From Candidatus Poribacteria bacterium (GTDB lineage: Bacteria > Poribacteria > WGA-4E > WGA-3G): a stretch of DNA of 46,851 bases. Position numbers and translations under genes: made by a program. The stretch is taken from contig JAAXHL010000146.1 in the NCBI GenBank assembly GCA_012270865.1, positions 1,639-48,489 on the forward strand, written 5' to 3'. Below are positions 7,597 to 15,128 of this stretch, one piece after another. The notes below the pieces were generated by a model, which made no database searches, was not told the origin of the DNA, and was given only the letters and a program-made list of their open reading frames with translations. Position 1 is the stretch's first letter, and every line of letters begins with the position of its first letter.

Positions 7597-8925
7597 TTAT
7601 TGCGATTCTGCTAAAAAACCGTCTGGCAATAACTTATGCACGGTGTCAATTACCAACTGCTCGACACCCGGAGCGAACCGAGTCGGCGGACCGAAATAGA
7701 GCATTGCACCACCCCCTTCATAGCCACCTTCCGCTAACACCCGTTCCGATGGAATGTAGCACGGAAACGCGTTTGTGTATGCACCCACCCACAACCGTTC
7801 CACATCTAACTCCCGCTTCAGACGTAGCGAATAATCCACGACGACCTCACTCGCAAGGAAAACCATTGCCAATTCATCGCCGAATGTCCACGTCTGTATG
7901 GGATAGGAGAGTTCGGTTTGTATGGACTCCCCCCGCTGCAGGGTTTCAAGGTGTTTTCGGGCATGATAGGTTCTGTAACCGCCTTCAGCGACACGTGCCT
8001 CCCACTCCTCACGTGTCGGGAGTGTATCAAACGGTAGATTGACCCGTTCAAAAGCACCTGTTGGAACACTCGGAAGTGGTGTTGTATCGCTTATCAGCAG
8101 ACGCTGGACTTCCTCTGAAAGTGCTTCACCGTGCGCTTTCGCATACGCGAGACGGGTATTGAAGACCTCCTCTTGTCCATCAGGCATCGGCATCATCCGA
8201 GATTCAGGGTTGGCATCGGCACCACATCCGATCGTGATTAACGCCGTTACACCGGGAAGGGTGTTCTGAATTGCTTCTTGTGCATAGCCTGCCCAGTCGC
8301 CACAGATATGGTTATCTGTACCTGCCAATGTCGTGCAATGGCAGGCGTAACTTGCCCAGACGGCGCGCAAATGTCCGTCTAAATTCCTGACTTGTAGACA
8401 CGGCAGTGAGTGATCTACGGGGCCGCCTTCTGTCCTCCGATTCTTCGCGAAACCGAGTTCACCGATGTTCCATGTTAACCGCGACGGTTCGCGATTTGCG
8501 AGTGCCTCCAGTGCGACGGCTTCCATCCAGTCTTTAAACTGTTCGGTGTATCGGTCTATCGTTTTCTGTTGGTCGGGTGGTATATCTGAGCTAAAGAGGA
8601 ACGGTGCAGCATTTGTGAGGCACGGCGCGCTGTGCGTATGCGTGAAACACGCCACAAAATTTGCCCGCGAAACGCCTGTTTTCTCTCTGATTCGGCGCGA
8701 TACCTCTTCCGTTAACTCGTCTGGCAGACCGCAGTTTTCGACTGCCACGAGGACAACGGGGTCATCTGCATCGCTGCCGATTGCGAGTGCTTTTGCCCAT
8801 ATTTGCTGGATAATACCGTCAGATTCCGTCCGACGGCTGCCATAACCACTGAGCCGAATCGGGTAATCCGGGGTAATATCAACCTCTGCAACGCCAACCT
8901 GAATAAAATCATTTTTCGTTGTCAT
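7597..8925 (-). CDS. Neutral/alkaline non-lysosomal ceramidase-like protein
   Basis: 442 residues from the ATG at 8925, chosen because GGAGGAGG lies 6-7 nt upstream. Two ATGs at 8943/8940 precede the SD. The N-terminal VGVAEVDITPDYPIRLSGYG matches the start of neutral-ceramidase-type domains. Putative zinc ligands are FTHTHSAP (H96, H98) and the later YACHCTTLAG. There is no signal peptide and the protein is much shorter than full ceramidases (about 650-750), so the true substrate is unclear. It may be an amide or ester hydrolase of unknown target. It lies 14 nt downstream of the ABC ATPase gene, probably in the same transcript. Confidence 0.7.
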   Translation of the reverse strand: MTTKNDFIQVGVAEVDITPDYPIRLSGYGSRRTESDGIIQQIWAKALAIGSDADDPVVLVAVENCGLPDELTEEVSRRIREKTGVSRANFVACFTHTHSAPCLTNAAPFLFSSDIPPDQQKTIDRYTEQFKDWMEAVALEALANREPSRLTWNIGELGFAKNRRTEGGPVDHSLPCLQVRNLDGHLRAVWASYACHCTTLAGTDNHICGDWAGYAQEAIQNTLPGVTALITIGCGADANPESRMMPMPDGQEEVFNTRLAYAKAHGEALSEEVQRLLISDTTPLPSVPTGAFERVNLPFDTLPTREEWEARVAEGGYRTYHARKHLETLQRGESIQTELSYPIQTWTFGDELAMVFLASEVVVDYSLRLKRELDVERLWVGAYTNAFPCYIPSERVLAEGGYEGGGAMLYFGPPTRFAPGVEQLVIDTVHKLLPDGFLAESQ

Positions 8926-8939
8926 CTTGACCTCCTCCA

Positions 8940-9863
8940 TCATTGCGAATCTACACTCATTACCTCAGCGAAAACATCCTCTAATGAATGTCTCACCTCA
9001 CGCAGCTGCCGGAGTTGTACGCCGGTATCGTAAGCGAGTTGAAAAAAGAACTTTGTCCCTCTCTGTTCCTGACTGTCAGACGTAACCCGTAAGTGTTTGT
9101 CGGGACGCACTTCAATCCGATAGTTATGCCGCTCCAAAGCGTTGATATACGCCGCGTTGTCACCGACAACTCGCAAATCGAATGCTTGTCCTCTGTTCTT
9201 TTTGAGGGTCTCTATCTCTCCTTGAATAATAACGCTGCCGTGTGAGAGTGCGATGATCTCGGTGCATGCGAACTCTACATCGGGGAGCAGATGTGAGGAC
9301 AAAATCACGTTGATGCCTTTGTCTGCTGCGATGTCTTTGACGAGTCGAAGCATCTCATCTCTACCGCTTGTATCCATTCCGTTTGTTGGCTCGTCAAGGA
9401 GCAGCAGTTTCGGATCGTGTATCAGTGCTTGTGCCAATTTCACTCGCTGTTTCATGCCAACTGAGTATCCATCTATAGGTCGGTATCGCTCCTCATCGAG
9501 TCCGACGTAATAGAGCACTTCATGTGCGCGTTGCATAGCGTCACGACGTGGCATCCCACAGAGTTCCCCCGCATAAGAGACGAGTTGAACGGCGTTCATG
9601 CCGAGTATTAAACACTCGTCTTCTGGCATATATCCGACCTGCCTTCGGATGCCCAACGGGTCTGTCTTCACATCTAATCCAAACACGGAGGCTGTGCCTT
9701 GACTGGGTTCGACGAAACCGAGTAATGTCTTGAGTAAGGTGCTTTTTCCGGCACCGTTCGGTCCGAGCAGACCGATTGCGCCGCCTTGCACTTCGATTGA
9801 AAGGTTATCTAACGCAGCATTCGCACCGTAAAAGAGTGATACATTTTTGAGTTCTATTAACAT
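8940..9863 (-). CDS. ABC transporter ATP-binding protein (CcmA/DrrA-type)
   Basis: 307 residues. Walker A GPNGAGKST (34-42), a Q-loop region near VGYMPEDE (77-83), signature YSVGMKQR (133-140) and Walker B LLLLDEPTNG (153-162) are all intact, and SSHLLPDVEF carries the switch histidine. The C-terminal 90 residues match the extension common in ABC-2 exporter ATPases. No ABC-2 permease gene adjoins it: the neighbours are alr upstream and the ceramidase-like gene downstream. Its membrane partner must therefore be encoded elsewhere. The cargo is unknown. Confidence 0.88.
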   Translation of the reverse strand: MLIELKNVSLFYGANAALDNLSIEVQGGAIGLLGPNGAGKSTLLKTLLGFVEPSQGTASVFGLDVKTDPLGIRRQVGYMPEDECLILGMNAVQLVSYAGELCGMPRRDAMQRAHEVLYYVGLDEERYRPIDGYSVGMKQRVKLAQALIHDPKLLLLDEPTNGMDTSGRDEMLRLVKDIAADKGINVILSSHLLPDVEFACTEIIALSHGSVIIQGEIETLKKNRGQAFDLRVVGDNAAYINALERHNYRIEVRPDKHLRVTSDSQEQRGTKFFFQLAYDTGVQLRQLREVRHSLEDVFAEVMSVDSQ

Positions 9864-9904
9864 CTTTAACTATGATACCTCGATTGGATTTTGCCATTGG
9901 AGGT

Positions 9905-10990
9905 CTAATGTTTAAAAATTCTCGGCACGCGTGTCCCTATCTGTGTAAGGATTTCATAAGAGATGGTACCAGCGCGGTGTGCCAGTTCATCAACTGTAAT
10001 CTCTGTGTCCCCTTGTTTGCCAATCAACACGACCTCATCGCCGACGGACACGCTATCCGTAGGTTCTAAACGGACGACGCTCACGTCCATACACACTCTT
10101 CCGATAATCGGTCGGCGCGCCCCACCGATTAACACCTCACCGACATTAGAAAGCGCACGTGGATAGCCGTCGCCGTAGCCGACCTGTACCATCGCGACAC
10201 GGGTCTGGTGCGGTGCTTTGTAGGTCAGTCCATAACTCACGCCTTCGCCGTCCGAAAGAGAGCCGATCCAGCCGATACGTGTTTTCCATCTGAGTGCCGG
10301 TTCTAAAGTGATTGGTCTTTCGGATGCTGGATAGATACCGTAGAGTGCCAACCCAGGACGCACCGCACTGAAATGCGATTCCGGGACTGTGAGTGTCGCT
10401 GCACTGTTCGCGACGTGAACCAGTTCAACATCGTTAGGGATTTCTTCAAGCACGGACGCAAACCGTTCTATTTGGACGAAAACATAACTTTTGTCCTGTT
10501 CGTCCGCCGTCGCAAGATGTGTGAATAACCCCTTTACTGTGAGTCTATCCAGCGTTTTAAGTCTGGACAGAAACTGTACCGCTTCTGTCCAGTGAACGCC
10601 GCTCCTATTCATGCCTGTGTTGATGTTGACATGAATATTTACCGTGTTTGATGCGGCCGAGTTCAGCCGATTCGCGAATTCCGAATCGCCTATCGTTGGA
10701 ACTAACCCGTGTTCAACGACTTGCGATGCCTGTTCAGGCAGCGAACTAAAAAGCACGAGGATCGGTTTCTGGATACCTGCTTGACGGAGTTTTATGCCTT
10801 CTTCTACCGTTGCAACGGCGAACATGTTCGCGACACCTCGTAACGTTTTTGCTACAGGTCCCACACCGTGTCCATAGGCATCCGCTTTAACAACAGCGAT
10901 CAAGCGTTTTCCGGTGAAAGTTTTGATCGTCTCGGCGTTTCGTCGGATTGCTCCGAGATTAATTTCTACGTGTGTTCGGTAGTCATCCAT
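9905..10990 (-). CDS. alr: Alanine racemase (PLP-dependent)
   Basis: 361 residues, standard for Alr. It makes D-alanine for peptidoglycan. PLP Schiff-base lysine K35 lies in AVVKADAYGHG. The C-terminal beta domain contains VSYGLTYKA (the catalytic tyrosine region), GYGDGYPR and GRVCMD. The ATG at 10990 has only a weak SD (ACAGAG). An extended -10 promoter lies 20-50 nt upstream. It may read through into the ABC ATPase gene 41 nt downstream. Confidence 0.96.
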   Translation of the reverse strand: MDDYRTHVEINLGAIRRNAETIKTFTGKRLIAVVKADAYGHGVGPVAKTLRGVANMFAVATVEEGIKLRQAGIQKPILVLFSSLPEQASQVVEHGLVPTIGDSEFANRLNSAASNTVNIHVNINTGMNRSGVHWTEAVQFLSRLKTLDRLTVKGLFTHLATADEQDKSYVFVQIERFASVLEEIPNDVELVHVANSAATLTVPESHFSAVRPGLALYGIYPASERPITLEPALRWKTRIGWIGSLSDGEGVSYGLTYKAPHQTRVAMVQVGYGDGYPRALSNVGEVLIGGARRPIIGRVCMDVSVVRLEPTDSVSVGDEVVLIGKQGDTEITVDELAHRAGTISYEILTQIGTRVPRIFKH

Positions 10991-11010
10991 ATCTCTGTAC
11001 CGATAAGAAC

Positions 11011-11040
11011 ATTATAACACAACCTGTCCAAATTTGCTAA
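11011..11040 (-). promoter_or_regulatory. Putative promoter of alr
   Basis: On the minus strand TTAGCA, 18 nt, then TATAAT preceded by TGT (extended -10). The predicted start is about 15 nt upstream of the alr ATG. Confidence 0.55.
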
Positions 11041-11059
11041 ATCTTTCGGATCCTGACAA

Positions 11060-11845
11060 TTATACATCTTGCTTTCGTGAGGTGGTAGCACCGCCTTGGA
11101 ACCATAGGAATAGCAGAATAAACACAATAGAGTTCGCCAGCAACATTGTTGAGATAGCGTTGAGTTTTGGTGTGATCCCGAACTTCAGCTGCGAATAGAT
11201 ATGGACGGAGAGCGTCGTATAGCCGACACCTGCGGTGAAGAAGGTGATCACAAAGTCGTCTATAGAGAGCGTGAAAGCGAGTAAAGCACCGCCGATAATT
11301 CCGGGAGCGATCAACGGAAAGGTTATCCGCCAAAAGGTCTGCCATTCGTTGGCACCGAGGTCGCGGGCTGCCTCTTCTAAAGTGTTATCGTAGCCTTGTA
11401 GCCGTGCACGAACAACAATCGTGACATACGCGACATTGAAAACGCAGTGTGCGATAATCACTGAGACCAAGCCGATTGGAATTGGCGTTTGCACATAGAA
11501 GGTCAACAACGCTATCGCCAACACGATGTCGGGGATGATAACGGGTAGGTAGAGGCATCGGGTGAGCGCGGTTCGGAAACGGAACCGATACCGTTCTATC
11601 GCCAACGCAGCGGTCGTTCCGATGAACGTAGAAACAGCCGTTGCAACACCTGCTATGATTAGACTGTTTCGACAGGCACGCCATAACGCCGCATCCTCAA
11701 ACAGCTTCGCATACCAACTGAACGTGAAGCCTTCCCAAACAGATATCTGCTCGCCGCTGTTGAACGAGAACACCACAACGGCTAAAATCGGGACGTAGAG
11801 AAAGAAAAACACCAATCCTAAGTTGGCTTCAAGAATCCGTTTCAT
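11060..11845 (-). CDS. potC: Spermidine/putrescine-type ABC transporter permease (PotC-like)
   Basis: 261 residues with six predicted membrane segments. It resembles PotC throughout: YVPILAVVVFSFN near the start, a WYAKLFED loop, and the EAA motif EEAARDLGANEWQTFWRITFPLIAPGI that docks the ATPase. SIDDFVITFF is a characteristic PotC stretch. It lies downstream of the PotB-like gene but is separated from it by 246 nt containing a tandem repeat. No PotA ATPase or PotD binding protein is adjacent, so the system is split. The substrate (polyamine or similar small cation) is inferred. Confidence 0.85.
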   Translation of the reverse strand: MKRILEANLGLVFFFLYVPILAVVVFSFNSGEQISVWEGFTFSWYAKLFEDAALWRACRNSLIIAGVATAVSTFIGTTAALAIERYRFRFRTALTRCLYLPVIIPDIVLAIALLTFYVQTPIPIGLVSVIIAHCVFNVAYVTIVVRARLQGYDNTLEEAARDLGANEWQTFWRITFPLIAPGIIGGALLAFTLSIDDFVITFFTAGVGYTTLSVHIYSQLKFGITPKLNAISTMLLANSIVFILLFLWFQGGATTSRKQDV

Positions 11846-11849
11846 TTTT

Positions 11850-12059
11850 TTAAATTTTCCCTAACGGGAACTATCAGGTTCCCTTGGGCAGTGGACAAGG
11901 TATTCAAAGATCCGCCTTCGCCTTCGGCTATAGGCTACAGTCTTTAGCTAACTTTTAAATTTTCCCTAACGGGAGCTGTCAGGTTCCCTTGGGTAATGGA
12001 CAAGGTATTCAAAGATCCGCCTTCGCTTTTGGCTATAGGCTACAGCCTTAGTTAATTTT
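11850..12059. repeat. Two tandem copies of a ~105-bp intergenic repeat between the permease genes
   Basis: The unit starting TTAAATTTTCCCTAACGGGA at 11850 is repeated from 11955 with scattered substitutions. Each unit has a GGGAAC/GTTCCC-type hairpin and a shared GACAAGGTATTCAAAGATCC segment. It contains no frame of note. It fills most of the gap between potC and potB. Confidence 0.85.
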
Positions 12060-12091
12060 TTGTTTCGTTTAACAGGAGCAATCAAGTGGTC

Positions 12092-12931
12092 TTAAGCTTC
12101 ATCTTGTTGTAAAGTACGGAAGTATAGTACAGTACCGACGAGGACTATACCCATCAGCATAAACGAGAGTGCGGAACCGAAGGGCCAATCCCGTGCTGTT
12201 TTGAATTGTCGTTCAATCACATTACCAATATAACTCACCTTTCCACCACCGAGGATGTCAGGTGTCAAAAACGCACCGACCGTTGGAATAAAAACCAGCA
12301 TTGATCCAGCGAGGATACCGGGAAGACTGAGCGGCACCGTCACATGCCAAAAAGCACGGCGTGGCGACGCGCCTAAATCCTGTGCCGCTTCCAACAGCGA
12401 CATATCTAATTGTTCCAATGCTGCATAGAGTGGGAGTATCATAAATGGTAGGTATCCGTAGATGAGACCTATCTGCACCGCGAGCGGGGTGTTCAGTAAC
12501 TCTAACGGTCCCGAGTTCGGGAACACAGTCCCCAAAAGACTGTTCAAAAGTCCCTCCGTGCGTAAGATGAGTATCCACGCATACGTCCGGATGAGGAAGT
12601 TTGTCCAGAACGGGACAACGACGAGGAGCAGTAAAATATTCCGGTGTTTCGGTCTGTAGCGTGCGAGGTAGTAAGCGAAGGGATAACCGAGTAGCAGACA
12701 GACCGCCGTACAGACCAATGCTGTAGACACCGACCGCCAGAGGATACCGAGATAGAGTCCATCAAACAAGCGTCCATAGTTTTCCAGTGTAAAGATCCAG
12801 CGCACGCCGCCGTAAGTTCCGCGCTCTAAGAAACTATAGATAAACACTGACACCAATGGCAGCAAAAAGAAACAGAGAAGCCAAAAAACAATCGGGAAGA
12901 GGAGGACAAAGAGATGATAATTACGACGCAT
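12092..12931 (-). CDS. potB: Spermidine/putrescine-type ABC transporter permease (PotB-like)
   Basis: 279 residues with six membrane segments. The EAA loop is LLEAAQDLGASPRRAFWHVTVPLSLPGI, and FLTPDILGGGKVSYIGNVIERQF is typical of PotB. The ATG at 12931 lies inside the 3' end of the HNH gene (11-nt overlap, different frame), so translation is probably coupled to that gene instead of to a PotA ATPase as in the classical potABCD operon. There is no SD of its own. It partners PotC downstream. Confidence 0.85.
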   Translation of the reverse strand: MRRNYHLFVLLFPIVFWLLCFFLLPLVSVFIYSFLERGTYGGVRWIFTLENYGRLFDGLYLGILWRSVSTALVCTAVCLLLGYPFAYYLARYRPKHRNILLLLVVVPFWTNFLIRTYAWILILRTEGLLNSLLGTVFPNSGPLELLNTPLAVQIGLIYGYLPFMILPLYAALEQLDMSLLEAAQDLGASPRRAFWHVTVPLSLPGILAGSMLVFIPTVGAFLTPDILGGGKVSYIGNVIERQFKTARDWPFGSALSFMLMGIVLVGTVLYFRTLQQDEA

Positions 12932-13637
12932 ATTCGGTCATTTCGATCTTCATAATTTTCTGCACGTTTTTAATTGATTTGTAGATGAGTCTTTTGTCCT
13001 GATCAAGTTCGTTTGCGATTTTATAGAACACTGTTGCTGTGTCAGTGTTTCCATCAAATTCATGTATCACCATAAGTTCCCAGATTTTCTTTCGGGTATC
13101 CGCAGCATTTTTAGCGGCGTTAAGCATCTGTTTGATCTGTTCCATTGAGATGGTAATTTGGTGGATCGGGTAATCTTCGTTTAATATCGCAATAATCTCG
13201 TCAAGTTCCGGATTCTCCCAGTTTTCAAAGGCTTTCAGGATGGTCGCCCAAATCACAGTAGCACTCAGCTGCGTCTGTGTTTGTGCCCAATGCACTTGTT
13301 CAATTTGGTGAGGTTTGCACTTATACGGACGGATTTCGGAAGTATCTTTAATTTTTACATACCAGATTTGGTCAACACGGGGATTGAAGAAACGGGAAAA
13401 TTGCTGCGCCTCCCACACAATAGATCCGATGTCGCTTCCTTTGTTGCGATTACAATATGAACACGCGTAGGCAAGATTACTTTCTTGGGTAGAGCCACCA
13501 TGTTTCTCGCTAAGAATGTGGTCTATTTGACAACCAAAGTAAGTATCTTCTTCACGAATCAGACAGTATTCACAAAGGCTTTTAGCGCGGGCCCTAACCA
13601 ACTCTCGTAAGGCAACAGGGATATAAGTCTTACTCAT
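12921..13637 (-). CDS. HNH endonuclease
   Basis: 238 residues. A complete HNH/McrA-type motif is present: structural zinc cysteines C22-x2-C25 and C59-x2-C62, catalytic DH at 39-40 (CQIDHIL), then AYACSYCNRNKGSDIG. The C-terminal about 130 residues are helical and not assigned. It starts 8 nt inside the upstream small gene and ends inside potB, forming a tight three-gene overlap. HNH genes with this type of small upstream partner are, from memory, common in cyanobacteria as free-standing cassettes, perhaps mobile or defence-related. The role here is unknown. Confidence 0.85.
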   Translation of the reverse strand: MSKTYIPVALRELVRARAKSLCEYCLIREEDTYFGCQIDHILSEKHGGSTQESNLAYACSYCNRNKGSDIGSIVWEAQQFSRFFNPRVDQIWYVKIKDTSEIRPYKCKPHQIEQVHWAQTQTQLSATVIWATILKAFENWENPELDEIIAILNEDYPIHQITISMEQIKQMLNAAKNAADTRKKIWELMVIHEFDGNTDTATVFYKIANELDQDKRLIYKSIKNVQKIMKIEMTEYAS

Positions 13638-13872
13638 TTTTTAAATGGTGTCGGGCGCGAGATTTAGCGAGCCGCATCAGGTGTTCAAGTTGCAAACAGT
13701 GATTGAGTTCTGCAGTTTCTTCAGAGGTGAGTCCAGTCGTCTTTTCGCGGTGGATGAGATCTGCAAGACGCTCCTTTGCCGCCTCGGATGGACAAAAGTT
13801 TATTAAATTTTCGGGGGTTGTCCCTGCTGCAATAAAATCAACGATTTCTTGGTATGCAGGTGATATGTACAT
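13630..13872 (-). CDS. Small conserved partner of the HNH nuclease
   Basis: 80 residues, good SD (AAGGAG) 6 nt before the ATG. The sequence starts MYISPAYQEIVDFIAAGTTP and continues with FCPSEAAKERLADLIHREK, then TGLTSEETAELNHCLQLEHL, ending in a basic helix (MRLAKSRARHHL). The family is one I recall next to HNH genes in cyanobacteria, with no established function. The 8-nt overlap with the HNH gene implies stoichiometric co-expression, as in toxin-antitoxin or nuclease-inhibitor pairs. That role is inference. Confidence 0.7.
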   Translation of the reverse strand: MYISPAYQEIVDFIAAGTTPENLINFCPSEAAKERLADLIHREKTTGLTSEETAELNHCLQLEHLMRLAKSRARHHLKNE

Positions 13873-13973
13873 TGAATTCTCCTTATATGTTACAGCTGGC
13901 CTTCAATCCATTCATCGTCGTGGTGTAGATTATAGATAAGCCCTTCGTTTTTTTCGCACTGAATTTCGGAGTA

Positions 13974-14636
13974 TTACGTGCGTTCTTTCAAGCGTGCGAG
14001 CTCTGCTTGGAGTCGCTCGACTTCGGCTTCAGCCTTCTCTGCTCTGGTTTTCAGCCATTCTTGTGCCCGTGGATTGTAAAGTGTAAGACCATCTTCCGTT
14101 AAATGGAAATTCAGATCCAATATCTCCGAACGAATCCCGCCATCACTGTCTGGAGCGATCTCAACATACGTCCCCGCAACAAGTCGAAACCCCATCAAGG
14201 GCGAGGGGAGGTGCCTTCTATCCGGATCGTAGAGAAAATAGTCTGGGATATTCATACGTGCGTAGAGTGCCATCTTTTCATCTAAATCGTTCCGATAGGT
14301 CCTTTTGCTGGAAAACTCCATGACGAAGTCTGGGGGTTTTCCCTCTTCCCACACCTTATAGGTGCGGCGGAACTTCTGTCCGAGCCCGAAAGCCACAAGA
14401 ATATCTGGAGAAACAGCCGTACGCATCGGTCCCTCTATGTCATACATCATAATATTCCCAGAAATATAGACTTCTGGGTTCTGCGAAAAATAGGTTTCGA
14501 TCATATCCTGTATACGCTTTATCCAATAAAGGTGGAGGTCCGTATCAGCCATAGGTTTACCATCCGATTCGGGGTAGAGGTCTGTCGTTTCTGTAGGGGC
14601 ATAAGGCATATTGTGTTTGTTTGTAGAGGTGTTCAT
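13974..14636 (-). CDS. Uma2/DUF820 family putative restriction-endonuclease-fold protein
   Basis: 220 residues. The Uma2 PD-(D/E)xK core is visible: SPDILVAFG (D78), PPDFVMEFSSKRTYRNDLDEK (E107), then YARMNIPDYFLYDPDRRHL. Residues 187-220 form a coiled coil (EKAEAEVERLQAELARLKER), seen in many Uma2 proteins. Such genes occur in large families in cyanobacteria and similar genomes, and their biological role is unproven. It has its own promoter at 14731-14759 and lies 100 nt from the HNH pair on the same strand. Confidence 0.85.
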   Translation of the reverse strand: MNTSTNKHNMPYAPTETTDLYPESDGKPMADTDLHLYWIKRIQDMIETYFSQNPEVYISGNIMMYDIEGPMRTAVSPDILVAFGLGQKFRRTYKVWEEGKPPDFVMEFSSKRTYRNDLDEKMALYARMNIPDYFLYDPDRRHLPSPLMGFRLVAGTYVEIAPDSDGGIRSEILDLNFHLTEDGLTLYNPRAQEWLKTRAEKAEAEVERLQAELARLKERT

Positions 14637-14730
14637 CTATATTCTCCCTTGCCGTAGCGTGAGATGCATGTCTGTTCTTGCGCCGGGGTGTGAGATGTTA
14701 TTGAAATAGCAGAGCCTTAATATACACAAT

Positions 14731-14759
14731 AGTGTAGCAAAAAAGAACGCCGCTGTCAA
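14731..14759 (-). promoter_or_regulatory. Putative sigma-70 promoter of the Uma2 gene
   Basis: Minus strand TTGACA, 17 nt, TACACT. It is divergent from the promoter at 14793-14821, so the two share about 30 nt of intervening DNA where a common regulator could act. Confidence 0.6.
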
Positions 14760-14792
14760 ATTTTAATTTTACGGAACTTACCCTATTTTTGT

Positions 14793-14821
14793 TTGACTAC
14801 AGATGGAAAATAAGATAGACT
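14793..14821 (+). promoter_or_regulatory. Putative sigma-70 promoter of the TPR/VCBS-WD40 operon
   Basis: TTGACT, 17 nt, TAGACT. It lies about 40 nt before the TTG start at 14865 and would drive the three overlapping genes that follow. Confidence 0.5.
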
Positions 14822-14864
14822 ATTTTTAGTTTTTGAACACAATTTTTAAAAAAGGAGATACACA

Positions 14865-15128
14865 TTGGAAAAAGTACGCGAACTGGTTTCCCTCTTAGAA
14901 ACCGGCATTGAAGAATATGACACACAGCTGAAAGTCTTGCAGTCAGAACGACTCAAATATATTCGGCTCTCTATAACAGACGGGTTCGGTACGGAGGACG
15001 GCGACTCCAAAGAGTCGTGGCTGCTTCATCTCAAACAACTCGAAGATTCACTCACACTTAGACGGAGGACCATACAACAGGCAATCGTGGAAACCGCCGA
15101 AGATATTCAGAAAGAGGAAAATGCATGA
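14865..15128 (+). CDS. Small coiled-coil protein, first gene of a three-gene operon
   Basis: 87 residues starting at TTG 14865, supported by AAAGGAG 8 nt upstream. No ATG is available in this part of the frame. It is almost entirely helical and charged, with two heptad stretches (about 1-35 and 55-85) and an acidic middle (TEDGDSKE). No family is recognised. Its stop overlaps the next start (ATGA at 15125-15128), so it is translationally coupled to the large secreted protein. A cytoplasmic accessory role is inferred only from this coupling. Confidence 0.65.
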   Translation: MEKVRELVSLLETGIEEYDTQLKVLQSERLKYIRLSITDGFGTEDGDSKESWLLHLKQLEDSLTLRRRTIQQAIVETAEDIQKEENA

